Shown here: positions 39,590-48,648 of the stretch, piece after piece
Layout: every line of letters begins with the position of its first letter
How positions within the stretch are numbered: the stretch's first letter is position 1
NCBI GenBank assembly: GCA_035690725.1
Contig: DASSKF010000160.1
Span: 1-51,263, forward strand
From: DASSKF01 sp035690725
GTDB taxonomy: Bacteria > Actinomycetota > Actinomycetes > Actinomycetales > Dermatophilaceae
Length of the DNA: 51,263 nucleotides
Reading direction: 5' to 3'
The notes under the pieces: generated by a model
The model's database searches: none
What the model saw: the letters and a program-made list of their open reading frames with translations, nothing else
Told to the model about the DNA's origin: nothing
Made by a program: the position numbers and the translations under genes

Positions 39590-41530
39590 ATGCACCGACG
39601 CCGCCTCGCGGTCACCATCCTCGCCGCAGCACTGGCCGCTGCGGTGCCCAGCGCCTCGGGGGTGGCCCTTGCTGCCGACCGGCCGGACGACTCGAGGGCC
39701 ACCCTGGCCGGGAGCGTCCCCGACTGGGTCGTGAGCCAGCCCGCCGCCTCCGACCGCCCGTCCGTCACCGCCGCTGCGCCCGACTCGCTGCCACTGCGGC
39801 TCACCGTCCAGGTGCCGATGCGGCACGCCGCGCTCGCGGACCGGTGGGTCGAGCAGGGGCGGGTGATCTCGCCCCGTGAGTACCGGGAGACGTTCGCGGC
39901 GAGCGCAGCCCGGCTCGAGCGCGCTACCGGCTGGGCTCGCCGGCACGGGCTCGTGGTGACCGGCACCGACCGGGACTCCGGGTCCGTGGACGTGCGGGGC
40001 TCGGTCGAGCAGGTCGAGGCGGCGCTGCACACCCGGATCAGCCACGCCACCGCGGACGGACAGGCCGGGGTGGTACCGACGACGGTCCCGAGCGTGGACG
40101 CCTCCGCGGGCATCAACGGCGTCTCCGGCCTGGACACGCTCGCGCTCGCGCACACCCATGACCGGGTCAACCCCTGGAGTCGCAGCTCCACCCTGTCGGG
40201 TCGGGCCACCGCCGCCCCGAGATCGGCGACCGGGGGAGTCGTCGGTGCCCACGGGGCGGTGAGCGACGGCAGCGCCGCCTGCGCCCACTGGTGGGGCCAG
40301 CACCACTACCCGACGGTGCGGCGGTACCAGAGTCAGTCGAACCACCTGTGTGGGTACCGACCGGCACAGCTCGGTGACGCGTACGGCGCGGGGGCCGAGG
40401 CGATCGAGCGGCCGCGCATCGCGATCGTCCTCTGGGGCAACGACGCTCGTCTCCTGAAGCGCACCAACACCTACATGCGCGCCGCCAGTTACCCCGTGCT
40501 GCCGTCCACGCACTACCGCGCCCACGTCGCCGCCCGGAACCCGACCATGGAGCAGTGCGATCCCCAGGGCGCGAAGGCGGAGCAGGCCCTCGACGTGCAG
40601 GCGGCGCACGCCATCGCACCCCGGGCGCGCATCGACTACTACGGTGCGGCCAGCTGCAGCTTCCGGGACATGGCCCGGGCGGTGCAGCGGGCGGTGAGCG
40701 CCGGCCGTGCCTCCGTGATCTCGATGTCGTTCGGCAGCACGAGCGACGCGGCCCTGCCGGACGCCGACGTCGAGGCGATGGACCGCGCGTTCACCCAGGC
40801 AGCCCTCACGGGGATCAGCGTCTTCGCCTCCACCGGCGACTGGGGCAACAACAGCACGATGAACCCCGATGGTCGCCGCGGCGTCGGCTTCCCGGCTTCC
40901 TCGCGTCTCGTGACCGCCGTCGGCGGGACGTCGATGGGCATCGCGCGGGACCGGAGTCGCGTGCTGACCACGGGGTGGGAGGACCGGTTCTTCGCCCAGG
41001 AGCGGCGCGGCCTGCGCTCGTGGCGGGAGTGGCTCCCGTTCCCGCAGACCAGCGGCGCGGGTGGCGGCCACAGCGACCGGTACCGGAAGCCGCACTGGCA
41101 GCGCGGCCGCGTCGACGGGTCGAGCGCCCACCGCATGGTCCCGGACGTCAGCGCGGTCGCCGATCCGTTCACCGGTTTCCGCGTCCGCTACACCGCGCAC
41201 AGCGGAACCGCGAGGTATGCCAGCTTCGGTGGGACCAGCCTCGCCGCGCCCGTCGTGGCCGGTCTGGTGGCGGTGTCCAAGGCCCGGACGGGACGGGAGG
41301 TCGGGCTCGCGGCCCCGTCCCTCTACCGACTCATGGGTACTCCTGCCATCCGTGACGTGCGCCACCACTCGGCCGGCGTCTTCGTGCCCGGTGCCCCCCG
41401 GGGCTACGCCTTCACCGTCGTCGGCTTCGACACGCGGCCGGAGAACCTGCGCAGCAACCCCGCCTGGGACACGGTCACCGGTGTCGGTGAACCACGCGGC
41501 GAAGCCTTCCTCACCGACTTCGGACGCTGA
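39590..41530 (+). CDS. Secreted S53-family (sedolisin) serine-carboxyl peptidase
   Basis: The 646-residue protein starts at ATG 39590 after AAGGAGCACC, with a signal peptide (RRRLAVTILAAALAAAVPSA). A pro-kumamolisin prodomain follows (VEQGRVISPREYRETFAASA). The catalytic domain has Glu about 331 and Asp about 335 (AEQALDVQ), oxyanion Asp about 417 (STGDWGNN) and Ser about 550 (GGTSLAAPVVAG). The Ca-site region is NPAWDTVTGVGEPRG. It is an extracellular acid-active protease made as a zymogen. No partner genes adjoin it. Confidence 0.9.
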   Translation: MHRRRLAVTILAAALAAAVPSASGVALAADRPDDSRATLAGSVPDWVVSQPAASDRPSVTAAAPDSLPLRLTVQVPMRHAALADRWVEQGRVISPREYRETFAASAARLERATGWARRHGLVVTGTDRDSGSVDVRGSVEQVEAALHTRISHATADGQAGVVPTTVPSVDASAGINGVSGLDTLALAHTHDRVNPWSRSSTLSGRATAAPRSATGGVVGAHGAVSDGSAACAHWWGQHHYPTVRRYQSQSNHLCGYRPAQLGDAYGAGAEAIERPRIAIVLWGNDARLLKRTNTYMRAASYPVLPSTHYRAHVAARNPTMEQCDPQGAKAEQALDVQAAHAIAPRARIDYYGAASCSFRDMARAVQRAVSAGRASVISMSFGSTSDAALPDADVEAMDRAFTQAALTGISVFASTGDWGNNSTMNPDGRRGVGFPASSRLVTAVGGTSMGIARDRSRVLTTGWEDRFFAQERRGLRSWREWLPFPQTSGAGGGHSDRYRKPHWQRGRVDGSSAHRMVPDVSAVADPFTGFRVRYTAHSGTARYASFGGTSLAAPVVAGLVAVSKARTGREVGLAAPSLYRLMGTPAIRDVRHHSAGVFVPGAPRGYAFTVVGFDTRPENLRSNPAWDTVTGVGEPRGEAFLTDFGR

Positions 41531-41629
41531 CCGGGCGCGTGTCGCTCCCGGGGCGAGACGACCGGGACGACTAGACACGGAGACAGGCCCTGCCGGGTAT
41601 GAGCCGGCGGGGCCTCGCGCTGCCCGGCG

Positions 41630-42279
41630 GTGGTGTCTCGCGAGACGGCGCAGCAGCAGGCCGGACGGGTGCGCGACGACGCCGCGCAGGCGGGGCAGCG
41701 CGTCTCCGACGTCGCCCGGCAGGAGGCCCACGACGTGGGTGCCGAGGCCACCGGCAGGGGCAAGGACCTGTGGCACCAGGCCCGTTCGGAGCTGAACGAC
41801 CACGCCGCCGAGCAACAGCACCGGGTCTCACGGACGCTGCACCAGTTCGGTGACGACCTGTCGTCCATGGCCGACGGCTCCCAGGAGCAGGGAATGGCGG
41901 CGGACCTCGTGCGGCGGGCCTCCGGTCGCGCCCAGGACGCTGCGGGCTGGCTCGACCGGGACCCACATGGCCTGCTCGAGGAGGTCAAGGGCTTCGCGCG
42001 TCGCCGGCCGGGAACCTTCCTCGCCGTGGCCGCCGGGATCGGCTTCGCGGCGGCGCGGATGGGGCGTGGCGTCCGCGACGACGCCCAGCGGGGGCCGGAG
42101 GGAATTGAGCACTCCACGAGCGGTGGCTACTCGGCATACGGCTCGGGTGCCGGCACGTCCGTCCCGCCGGAGCCCACCGGACCGGTCACGTCCGAGCGCC
42201 CCAATGACCCGAGCGCCTGGACCGGTGATGCCACCGGCGTGGGCAGGGACCGGGCCGCACGTGGGGAGGCACCGGATGA
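41630..42279 (+). CDS. Membrane-anchored helical protein of the holin/DUF3618 operon (3' end uncertain)
   Basis: GTG 41630 opens VSRETAQQQAGRVRDDAAQA, a charged helical region rich in Gln and Ala, then a hydrophobic anchor (GTFLAVAAGIGFAAARMGRG) near residue 130 and a Gly/Pro/Ser tail. The layout is typical of the first gene in actinobacterial holin/DUF3618 operons. The frame stays open through the next gene to 42781, but those codons look like shadow sequence. A TGA in another frame at 42277-42279 overlaps the next start, so the given end is an estimate and an indel is likely. Confidence 0.6.
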
Positions 42280-42720
42280 GCCAGTTCGACACCGGAGCCA
42301 CCCCGGGCGCCGGAGACAGCCGGCCGGACGGGCGACCGCTCGGCGACGTCGGCGCGCTCGTCGGCCGAATCGGCCGGGACCTGTCCACGCTGATGCACCA
42401 GGAGGTCGAGCTCGCCAAGGCCGAGGCGAAGCAGTCCGCCACCCGAGCGGGCAAGGGCGCGGGCATGCTGGGCGGCGCAGGGTTCGCCGGCTACATGGTC
42501 CTGCTGTTCCTCACGGTCGCCCTCTGGTGGGCCATCGGCTCGGTCATCGGGCTCGGCTGGTCCGCGCTCGTCGTGGCCGGGGTCTGGGCCGTCATCGCCG
42601 CCGTCCTCGCGGTCGTCGGGCGCACCGAGCTGCGCACCGTCCACCGGCATGCCACGGACAGTCGACACGGCCAAGGAGATCCCGGCCGCGATCAAGGGAG
42701 ACGAGGAGGTCCCACGATGA
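42276..42720 (+). CDS. Phage-holin-like (DUF1469) membrane protein, probable 3' frameshift
   Basis: ATG 42276 encodes GDVGALVGRIGRDLSTLMHQ, then EVELAKAEAKQSATRAGKGA, followed by two membrane spans, the pattern of the DUF1469/holin superfamily III. After about residue 120 the frame runs without a stop into the next gene. The expected C terminus (MPRTVDTAKEIPAAIKGDEE, stop at 42718-42720) is in the +1 frame. Either a one-base indel near 42640 breaks the native end or the two proteins are fused. Confidence 0.65.
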
Positions 42721-43303
42721 CCTACGACCCGGACCGGCTGCGCAGGGACATCGAGACGACACAGGGCAACCTGGGTCGTGACGTCGACGCACTGAGCGAG
42801 ACCGTGCGGCCGAGCAACGTCGCACGGCGGCAGAAGGACAGGATGAGCGCGCGCGCCCACGGGTTCCGTGACCGCGTCATGGGCAAGGCGGACGACGTGC
42901 GCTCCAGCGGCGACGACACGGTGTCGCACCTGGGTGACCGCACCAGCGAGACCGCCTCCAACATGCAGGACAAGGCGTCCGAGGCGCAGGACAAGGCACG
43001 ACAGCAGATGAACGGAAATCCGTCGGCTGCAGGGCTGGTCGCCCTCGGAGTGGGCGCGATCATCGGCTCGCTCGTGCCCGCCAGTGAGCGGGAGCAGGAC
43101 GCGGCGGTCGCGCTGAAGGAGCGTGCCGAGCCGAAGCTGGAGGAGGCGAAGGAGGACGTCAAGCAGGTGGCCAAGGAGGCCGTGCAGGATCTGAAGCCGG
43201 CCGCGAAGAGCGCCGCAGGTTCCGTTGCCGGACAGGCCGCCCAGTCGGCGGGACACGTCCAGCAGGAGGGTCGTGAGTCGGTCCCGGGACGTTCTCCCGC
43301 GAG
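42717..43303 (+). CDS. DUF3618-domain membrane-associated protein (3' end uncertain)
   Basis: ATG 42717 begins MTYDPDRLRRDIETTQGNLG then RDVDALSETVRPSNVARRQK, the DUF3618 signature. An amphipathic repeat region and one hydrophobic span (AAGLVALGVGAIIGSLVPA) follow, with a long charged helix after it. The frame stays open beyond the convergent SDR gene to 44927, which is implausible. The natural end is probably near 43276-43303, so the end given is an estimate. Function unknown; probably envelope-related. Confidence 0.6.
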
Positions 43304-43304
43304 C

Positions 43305-44069
43305 TCAGCGGGGCGGCATGCGCAGTGCGCCGTCGAGGCGGATGACCTCGCCGTTGAGCATCGGGTTGCCGACGATGTGGGCGGCCAGCGCGGCATACTC
43401 CTCGGGCCGGCCGAGCCGCGAGGGGTGCGGGGTCTGCTTCTCCAGGACGTCCTGCACGTCGCCCGGCAGACCGGCCATCATCGGGGTCGCGAAGGTGCCG
43501 GGGGCGATCGTCATCACCCGGATGCCCTTGTCCGCCAGGTCCCGGGCCGCCGTCAGCGTGAGGCTGGCCACGCCGCCCTTGGAGGAGGCGTAGGCCGCCT
43601 GGCCGATCTGGCCGTCGAAGGCCGCGACGGACGCCGTCATCACGACGACGCCGCGGTCGCCGTCGACCGGCTGGTTGTCCACCATCGCCGCGGCCGCGAG
43701 CCGGAGGACGTTGAAGGTCCCGATGAGGTTGACCTCGACGACCTGCCGGTAGATGTCCAGGTCGAGCGGGCCCTTCTTGCCCACGACCCGGCCGGGGGTG
43801 GCCACGCCGGCGCAGGTCACGACGATCCGCAGCTCACCGATCTCACTGGCCGCGTCGACCGCAGCCTGGACCTGCCCCGGATCGCGGACGTCGGTCTGGG
43901 CGAAGCGAACCCGGTCACCGAGCTCGTCGGCCAGGGCCGTGCCGCGCTCGGCGGACATGTCCGCCAGGACGACGGAGGCGCCGGCCTCGTGGAGGTGGCG
44001 GGCCGTGGCCTCGCCCAGCCCGGAGGCGCCGCCGGTGACGAGGGCGACGGTCGACGGGGTGATCTGCAC
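43305..44069 (-). CDS. Short-chain dehydrogenase, HSD17B10-like 3-hydroxyacyl-CoA dehydrogenase
   Basis: The 254-residue protein has the SDR nucleotide loop TGGASGLGEATA, the active-site YASSKGG (Tyr-x-x-x-Lys) and SVAAFDG ahead of it. KGPLDLDIYRQVVEVNLIGT and LEKQTPHPSRLGRPEEYAAL match type 2 3-hydroxyacyl-CoA (2-methyl-3-hydroxybutyryl-CoA) dehydrogenases. It acts with the adjacent acyl-CoA dehydrogenase in fatty-acid or branched-chain amino-acid oxidation. It lies 42 bases downstream of that gene on the same strand. Confidence 0.9.
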   Translation of the reverse strand: MQITPSTVALVTGGASGLGEATARHLHEAGASVVLADMSAERGTALADELGDRVRFAQTDVRDPGQVQAAVDAASEIGELRIVVTCAGVATPGRVVGKKGPLDLDIYRQVVEVNLIGTFNVLRLAAAAMVDNQPVDGDRGVVVMTASVAAFDGQIGQAAYASSKGGVASLTLTAARDLADKGIRVMTIAPGTFATPMMAGLPGDVQDVLEKQTPHPSRLGRPEEYAALAAHIVGNPMLNGEVIRLDGALRMPPR

Positions 44070-44111
44070 GGGTTGTCCTTTCGTTCGGCAGGTTCGCCGG
44101 TTCGGCGGAGG

Positions 44112-45263
44112 TCAGTCGGCCAGCAGCTTGCGGGAGACGACCAGGCGCTGGATCTGGTTGGTGCCCTCGAAGATCTGGGTCACCTTGGCCTCCCGCAGGT
44201 AGCGCTCGACCGGGAAGTCGCGGGTGTAGCCGTATCCGCCGAGCACCTGGACCGCGTCCGTGGTCACCTTCATCGCCGCGTCGGTGCAGACGAGCTTGGC
44301 GACGGCGGCCTGCTTGCTGAACGGGCGCCCGGCGTCCTTGAGCCGCGCGGCGTGCAGGTAGGTCGCGCGGGCCGACGTCACGGCCGCCTCCATGTCGGCG
44401 AGCATGAAGGCGAGGCCCTGGAACTGGCCGATGGGGCGGCCGAACTGCTCCCGCTCACGGGCGTAGCCGGCCGCCGCGTCCAGCGCCGCCTGGGCCAGAC
44501 CCGTTGCCGCCGCTGCGATGCCGAGCCGTCCGGAATCGAGGGCGGCGAGGGCGATCGGCATGCCCATGCCCTCCGTGCCGACGAGCCGGTCCGCCGGGAC
44601 CTCGGCGTCCTCGAAGAGGACCTCCCGGACGGTGTCGCAGCTCAGGCCCATCTTGCGCTCGGGCGGCGCGAAGGACATGCCCGGCGTCCCGCCCGGGACG
44701 ATGATGCAGGACAGGCCCTTGGTCGGGTCGCTGTCGGTGCGGACGAACGCGGTGTAGAAGTCCGCGTGGCCGGCGTGCGAGATCCAGGCCTTGCCACCCG
44801 ACAGCCGGTATGCCGACCCGTCGCCCGTCCGCGTCGCGCGGGTCCTGATCGCGGAGACGTCCGAGCCGGCCTGCGGTTCGGACAGGCAGTACGCGCCGAG
44901 GGTCGTGCCGGACAGCATGTCCGGTAGCAGCCGCTCCTTCTGCTCGTCCGTGCCGAACCGGTCGACCGGGAAGCAGGTGAGCGAGTGCACCGAGACGCCG
45001 ACCGCCACGCTCATCCAGGCGCTCGCGATCTCCTCGACGACCTGCAGGTAGACCTCGTAGGGCTGCGCGCCGCCGCCGTACTCCTCCGGGTAGGGCAAGG
45101 AGAGCAGCCCCGCCTCCCCGAGCAGGGCGAAGGTCTCGCGTGGGAACTCGCCCTTCTCCTCGGCCGGGCCGGCGGTCGGGGCGAGGTGGTCGCGACAGAT
45201 CTCCCGGGTCAGGCCGATGAGGTCCGCCGACTCCTCCGTGGGCATGAGACGGTCGACCGGCAT
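44112..45263 (-). CDS. Acyl-CoA dehydrogenase
   Basis: The 383-residue flavoprotein shows AYCLSEPQAGSDVSAIRTRA and KAWISHAGHADFYTAFVRT (FAD and substrate loops), YAREREQFGRPIGQFQGLAF and IFEGTNQIQRLVVSRKLL, whose Glu is the catalytic base of short-chain members. It desaturates an acyl-CoA at the alpha-beta position and passes electrons to ETF. Start ATG 45263 (MPVDRLMP) was chosen over the long upstream extension, which overlaps modC. It is probably cotranscribed with the SDR. Confidence 0.92.
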   Translation of the reverse strand: MPVDRLMPTEESADLIGLTREICRDHLAPTAGPAEEKGEFPRETFALLGEAGLLSLPYPEEYGGGAQPYEVYLQVVEEIASAWMSVAVGVSVHSLTCFPVDRFGTDEQKERLLPDMLSGTTLGAYCLSEPQAGSDVSAIRTRATRTGDGSAYRLSGGKAWISHAGHADFYTAFVRTDSDPTKGLSCIIVPGGTPGMSFAPPERKMGLSCDTVREVLFEDAEVPADRLVGTEGMGMPIALAALDSGRLGIAAAATGLAQAALDAAAGYAREREQFGRPIGQFQGLAFMLADMEAAVTSARATYLHAARLKDAGRPFSKQAAVAKLVCTDAAMKVTTDAVQVLGGYGYTRDFPVERYLREAKVTQIFEGTNQIQRLVVSRKLLAD

Positions 45264-45310
45264 GGGCTGCACGATACCGGCGGTGTCCCACGTCCCGAGA
45301 CGGCCGGGGC

Positions 45311-46417
45311 TCAGGCCGGGTAGGCGCGGACCTCGCTGGCCTTGACGGCCGCCCACAGCCGCTGGCCCACCGCGATCCGGAGGTCGGCCACGGCGGCGGT
45401 GGTGACCTCGGCCGCCAGCTCGACCGGTCCGCTGAGCCCGACGCGCGCGGACTGCCCCGCCGGCTGCACGTCGACGACGGTGAGCGGCCATGTGTTGCGC
45501 GGAGACCCGGCCGGGCGGTCGGCATACAGGGCCACGGCGGTGGGGGCGATGCTGACCCACGCGTCCTGGGCGGGCAGCAGGCCGGGGTCGGGGGAGACGG
45601 CCACCGTCGTGGTGCCGACCCGCACCCGGTGGTCGTCCAGGGCCTCGCCGCGCAGCAGGTTGAGGCCGACCACCTCGGCGACGTAGGCGCTGCGCGGGCG
45701 CGCCACCACGTCGGCCGCCCGGCCGCGCTGTGCCACCCGCCCCGACTCGAGGAAGACCAGCTCCTCGCCGAGGGTCAGCGCGTCGAGCGGGTCGTGGGTG
45801 ACCAGGACGGTCGCCCCGCCGAACCCGCGCAGGCGGTGGGCGAGGTCGGCGCGCGTGCGCGCCCGGGTCTGCGGGTCCAGCGCCGACAGCGGCTCGTCGA
45901 GCAGCAGCAGCTCCGGGTCGGTGGCGAGGGCCCGGGCGAGGGCCGCTCGCTGCGCCTGCCCGGACGACAGGGCCGAGGGCCGGTCACCGGCCCGGTCGCC
46001 GAGGCCGACCGCCTCCAGCTCGTGCTGGGCCCGCTCGCGTGCTTCCCGGCGCCCGGCGCGCCGGCTGCGCGGGCCGTACGCGACGTTGTCGAGCACCGAC
46101 AGGTGCGGGAACAGCAGGTGGTCGGCGACGACGAGCCCGACGCGGCGGCGGTCGGCGGGCAGCCGCGTCCCGGCGCCGCGGTCCTCCCAGACCCGGTGCA
46201 TCGGGTCGGGCGGCTCGCCGTTGGCGCCGTCGCCGTCGTCCACGAGGGCGACCGAACCGCGCTCCAGCGGCAGCAGGCCGGCGAGCGCGGACAGCAACGT
46301 CGTCTTGCCCGAGCCGTTCGGGCCGAGCACGGCCGTGACGCCGCCGGACGGGACCTCGAGGCGGACCTCCAGGGCGAGCAGGCCCCGCTGCAGCGCGACG
46401 TCGGCGCACAGCCTCAC
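45311..46417 (-). CDS. modC: Molybdate ABC transporter ATP-binding protein
   Basis: The 368-residue ATPase starts at GTG 46417, overlapping the modB stop (GTGA). Walker A is GPNGSGKTTLL, the signature LSSGQAQRAALARAL, Walker B LLLLDEPLSALD and the H-loop VTHDPLD. A C-terminal TOBE/MOP domain (VQPAGQSARVGLSGPVELAA and following) binds molybdate in ModC. An inserted loop GDGANGEPPDPMHRVWEDRG lies between Walker A and the Q-loop. Confidence 0.9.
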   Translation of the reverse strand: MRLCADVALQRGLLALEVRLEVPSGGVTAVLGPNGSGKTTLLSALAGLLPLERGSVALVDDGDGANGEPPDPMHRVWEDRGAGTRLPADRRRVGLVVADHLLFPHLSVLDNVAYGPRSRRAGRREARERAQHELEAVGLGDRAGDRPSALSSGQAQRAALARALATDPELLLLDEPLSALDPQTRARTRADLAHRLRGFGGATVLVTHDPLDALTLGEELVFLESGRVAQRGRAADVVARPRSAYVAEVVGLNLLRGEALDDHRVRVGTTTVAVSPDPGLLPAQDAWVSIAPTAVALYADRPAGSPRNTWPLTVVDVQPAGQSARVGLSGPVELAAEVTTAAVADLRIAVGQRLWAAVKASEVRAYPA

Positions 46418-47256
46418 CGCAGCCACTTCCCGCGGAGCAGGCCGAGCACGAGGACGCTGACGACCAGCATCACCAGGCTCAGGGCGACCGCCGCCTGCGG
46501 GTCCTGCTCGAGGGCGACGTAGATCGCCAGCGGCGCGGTCTGGGTGCGGCCGGGGAAGTTGCCGGCGAAGGTGATCGTCGCACCGAACTCCCCGAGGGCC
46601 CGTGCCCACGCCAGCGCGGCGCCGCTGGCGATGCCGGGCGCGACCATCGGCACGACGACGGTCCGGAATGTCCGCCACGGTGAGGCACCGAGCGTCGCGG
46701 CAAGCCCGTCATACCGGGGGTCGAGGCCGCGCATGGCTCCCTCCACCGCGAGCACGTAGAAGGGGAGGGCCACGAAGACCTCGGCGAGCACGACCGCGAC
46801 CGGCGTGAACGGCACGGTGACGCCGAGCACCTCGAGGAGCGGGCGCCCGACCACACCGGTCCGGCCGTAGGCCATGAGCAGGGCCACGCCGCCGACCACG
46901 GGCGGCAGGACGAGCGGCACGGTGACCAGCGCCCGCAGCCACGACACCGCCCGGTGGGCGGAGCGCGCGAACAGCCACGCCAACGGCGTCCCGAGCAGGC
47001 AGCAGATCACCAGTGTCGAGGTCGTGGTCATCAGGGAGAGCCGCACCGCGGGCCACACCTCGGGTTGCCCCAGGTGCGCCGGTATGCCGGCCCAGTCCGC
47101 CCGCACGAGCAGCGCGAGCAGCGGGAGGACCAGGAGGGCGACCGCCAGCCAGGCGGGCACCAGCAGGCCGGCCCGGCGGCGCCATCGCGATCCGGGCTGC
47201 GGCGGGGCAGCGGCCACGGTGGCGGCCGGTCTCGGGCGCGCCCCGGTCGTGGTCAT
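46414..47256 (-). CDS. modB: Molybdate ABC transporter permease
   Basis: The 280-residue permease starts at ATG 47256 (MTTTGARPRPAA). The membrane domain has the EAA-type loop (DGLAATLGASPWRTFRTVVV) and PLVLPPVVGGVALLMAYGR plus ALGEFGATITFAGNFPG, hallmarks of ModB. It overlaps modC by 4 bases and follows modA by 10. Confidence 0.92.
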   Translation of the reverse strand: MTTTGARPRPAATVAAAPPQPGSRWRRRAGLLVPAWLAVALLVLPLLALLVRADWAGIPAHLGQPEVWPAVRLSLMTTTSTLVICCLLGTPLAWLFARSAHRAVSWLRALVTVPLVLPPVVGGVALLMAYGRTGVVGRPLLEVLGVTVPFTPVAVVLAEVFVALPFYVLAVEGAMRGLDPRYDGLAATLGASPWRTFRTVVVPMVAPGIASGAALAWARALGEFGATITFAGNFPGRTQTAPLAIYVALEQDPQAAVALSLVMLVVSVLVLGLLRGKWLR

Positions 47257-47266
47257 CGCCGGCGCC

Positions 47267-48100
47267 TCATCGGGTCTCGAAGCCGTCGGCGCGCAGCCGT
47301 TGCTGGCCCTCCGGCGAGAGGACCGCGCGGACGAACGCGTGAGCGGCGGGGGCGTCGTCGAGCCGGGCGATCGGGTAGCGCAGGACCTCGTTGACATCGG
47401 GCGGGATCGGCACGCCGCGCACGTTCTCACCCGCCGTCGCGACGTCGCTGTGGTAGACGATCGCAGCGTCGGCCTCGCCGAGCTGCACCTTGGCGAGGGC
47501 GGCCTTGACGTCGCGCTCGTAGGAGACCACGTGCGCGTCCACGCCCGCCTTCGCGAGGGTCGTCCGCGCCGCGGCGCCGCAGGGCACCTCCTCGGCGCAC
47601 AGCACGACCTTCGTGGCCGGGTCGGCCAGATCGGTGAGCCCGCTGACGTGCGCGGCGTTGGACGCCGGCGTGGCGATCTCGAGGGAGTTGCGGGCGAACA
47701 CCCGCACCGAGTGCGGCACGAGCAGGCTGCGGTCGAGCGGTGCCATCGCCTGCTGCCCGGCGAGCGCGATGACGTCGGCCGGCGCCCCCTGGTTGACCTG
47801 CTGCACGATCGTCGAGCTGGCCGCGAAGCTGACCTCCACGTCGGTGCCGGGGTGGTCGCGCTCGACCTGCCGGGCGATGGCGCCGAACGCCTCGGTGAGC
47901 GAGGCCGCGGCGAGCACGGTGACCCGGCCGCCGGCGTCGGACCCCGCGGCCGACCCCGACGCGGCCGCCCGGTTGCCCGCGCCGGAGGCGCCGCCACCAC
48001 AGCCGGCCAGCACGAGGCACGCCAGCACCGCCGCCGCGAGGAGGGCGCACGCCGGCGGGCGGTGCGCCGGTCGGTGAGCGGACGGCATACCGGTGCTCAC
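47267..48100 (-). CDS. modA: Molybdate-binding lipoprotein
   Basis: The 277-residue lipoprotein has a basic N terminus, a hydrophobic core and the lipobox VLAGC. The mature domain begins VTVLAAASLTEAFGAIARQV, the conserved ModA oxyanion segment, and contains FAASSTIVQQVNQGAPADVI (second ligand loop) and DAAIVYHSDVATAG. It captures molybdate or tungstate outside the membrane for ModBC. GTG 48100 overlaps the upstream regulator stop (GTGA). Confidence 0.92.
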   Translation of the reverse strand: MSTGMPSAHRPAHRPPACALLAAAVLACLVLAGCGGGASGAGNRAAASGSAAGSDAGGRVTVLAAASLTEAFGAIARQVERDHPGTDVEVSFAASSTIVQQVNQGAPADVIALAGQQAMAPLDRSLLVPHSVRVFARNSLEIATPASNAAHVSGLTDLADPATKVVLCAEEVPCGAAARTTLAKAGVDAHVVSYERDVKAALAKVQLGEADAAIVYHSDVATAGENVRGVPIPPDVNEVLRYPIARLDDAPAAHAFVRAVLSPEGQQRLRADGFETR

Positions 48101-48492
48101 TCCGGCACGCCGACGACGACGTGGGTGGACTTGATCGAGGCGATCGCCACGGAACCGACGTCGAGCCCCAGGTCCTCGACGGCCTCCCGGGACATGAGCG
48201 AGACGAGCCGGAACGGCCCGGCCTGCAGCTCGACCTGGGCCATCACCCGGTCGGTGACGACGCGGGTGACGAGGCCCCGCATCCGGTTGCGCGCCGACTC
48301 CTCGCGCACCGGGCCGACGTGCGGCGGCGCGGCGACCTCCTGGGCGAGGGCGGCCAGCGCGGCACCGTCGACGACCCGGCGGCCGGCGGAGTCCGTGCCC
48401 GCCTCCAGCCGGCCGGCGTCGACCATCCGGCGCACCGTGTCGTCGGAGACGCCGAGCAGGTCGGCCGCCTCGGAGATACGCAGTTGCGGCAT
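48097..48492 (-). CDS. HTH-TOBE molybdate-responsive regulator
   Basis: The 131-residue protein starts at ATG 48492 (MPQLRISEAADLLGVSDDTV), with a MerR-excisionase-like helix-turn-helix, and ends with a TOBE/Mop domain (NRMRGLVTRVVTDRVMAQVE, then SREAVEDLGLDVGSVAIASI). The combination is the short ModE-type regulator common in actinobacteria. It probably senses molybdate in the cytoplasm and controls this operon, of which it is the first gene. Confidence 0.87.
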   Translation of the reverse strand: MPQLRISEAADLLGVSDDTVRRMVDAGRLEAGTDSAGRRVVDGAALAALAQEVAAPPHVGPVREESARNRMRGLVTRVVTDRVMAQVELQAGPFRLVSLMSREAVEDLGLDVGSVAIASIKSTHVVVGVPE

Positions 48493-48565
48493 GAACGGCA
48501 GTCTAGCTCCGCACCTGCGGATCAGAGACCGGTCTCCTTCCTCCTTCTCCGTGGACCCTGTCTGC

Positions 48566-48640
48566 CGACCGGACACGGTGGCCGAGAGCGCTCTCGGCGG
48601 AATCGTGCGAGGTCGCTCGCGGAACGCGTGTCCGGTCGGG
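48566..48640. terminator. Nested inverted repeats between the SGNH hydrolase and mod operon
   Basis: A 12-bp perfect inverted repeat (48566-48577 with 48629-48640) flanks an 18-bp palindrome GCCGAGAGCGCTCTCGGC (48582-48599). It lies after the SGNH stop and before the mod operon start, so it may be a terminator, a mod operator or both. No T tract. Confidence 0.4.
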
Positions 48641-48648
48641 GGCGGCGC

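Noticed and set aside
41850..44927. A single 1025-codon gene spanning the holin, DUF3618 and SDR regions
   Set aside because: Past about 43300 it is antisense to a clear SDR and acyl-CoA dehydrogenase. The run-on reflects lack of stops in GC-rich DNA.
48582..48599. GAGAGCGCTCTC palindrome as a LacI-type sugar operator
   Set aside because: It resembles LacI-family sites, but no sugar gene or LacI regulator is nearby and it lies in a gap where a terminator is more likely.
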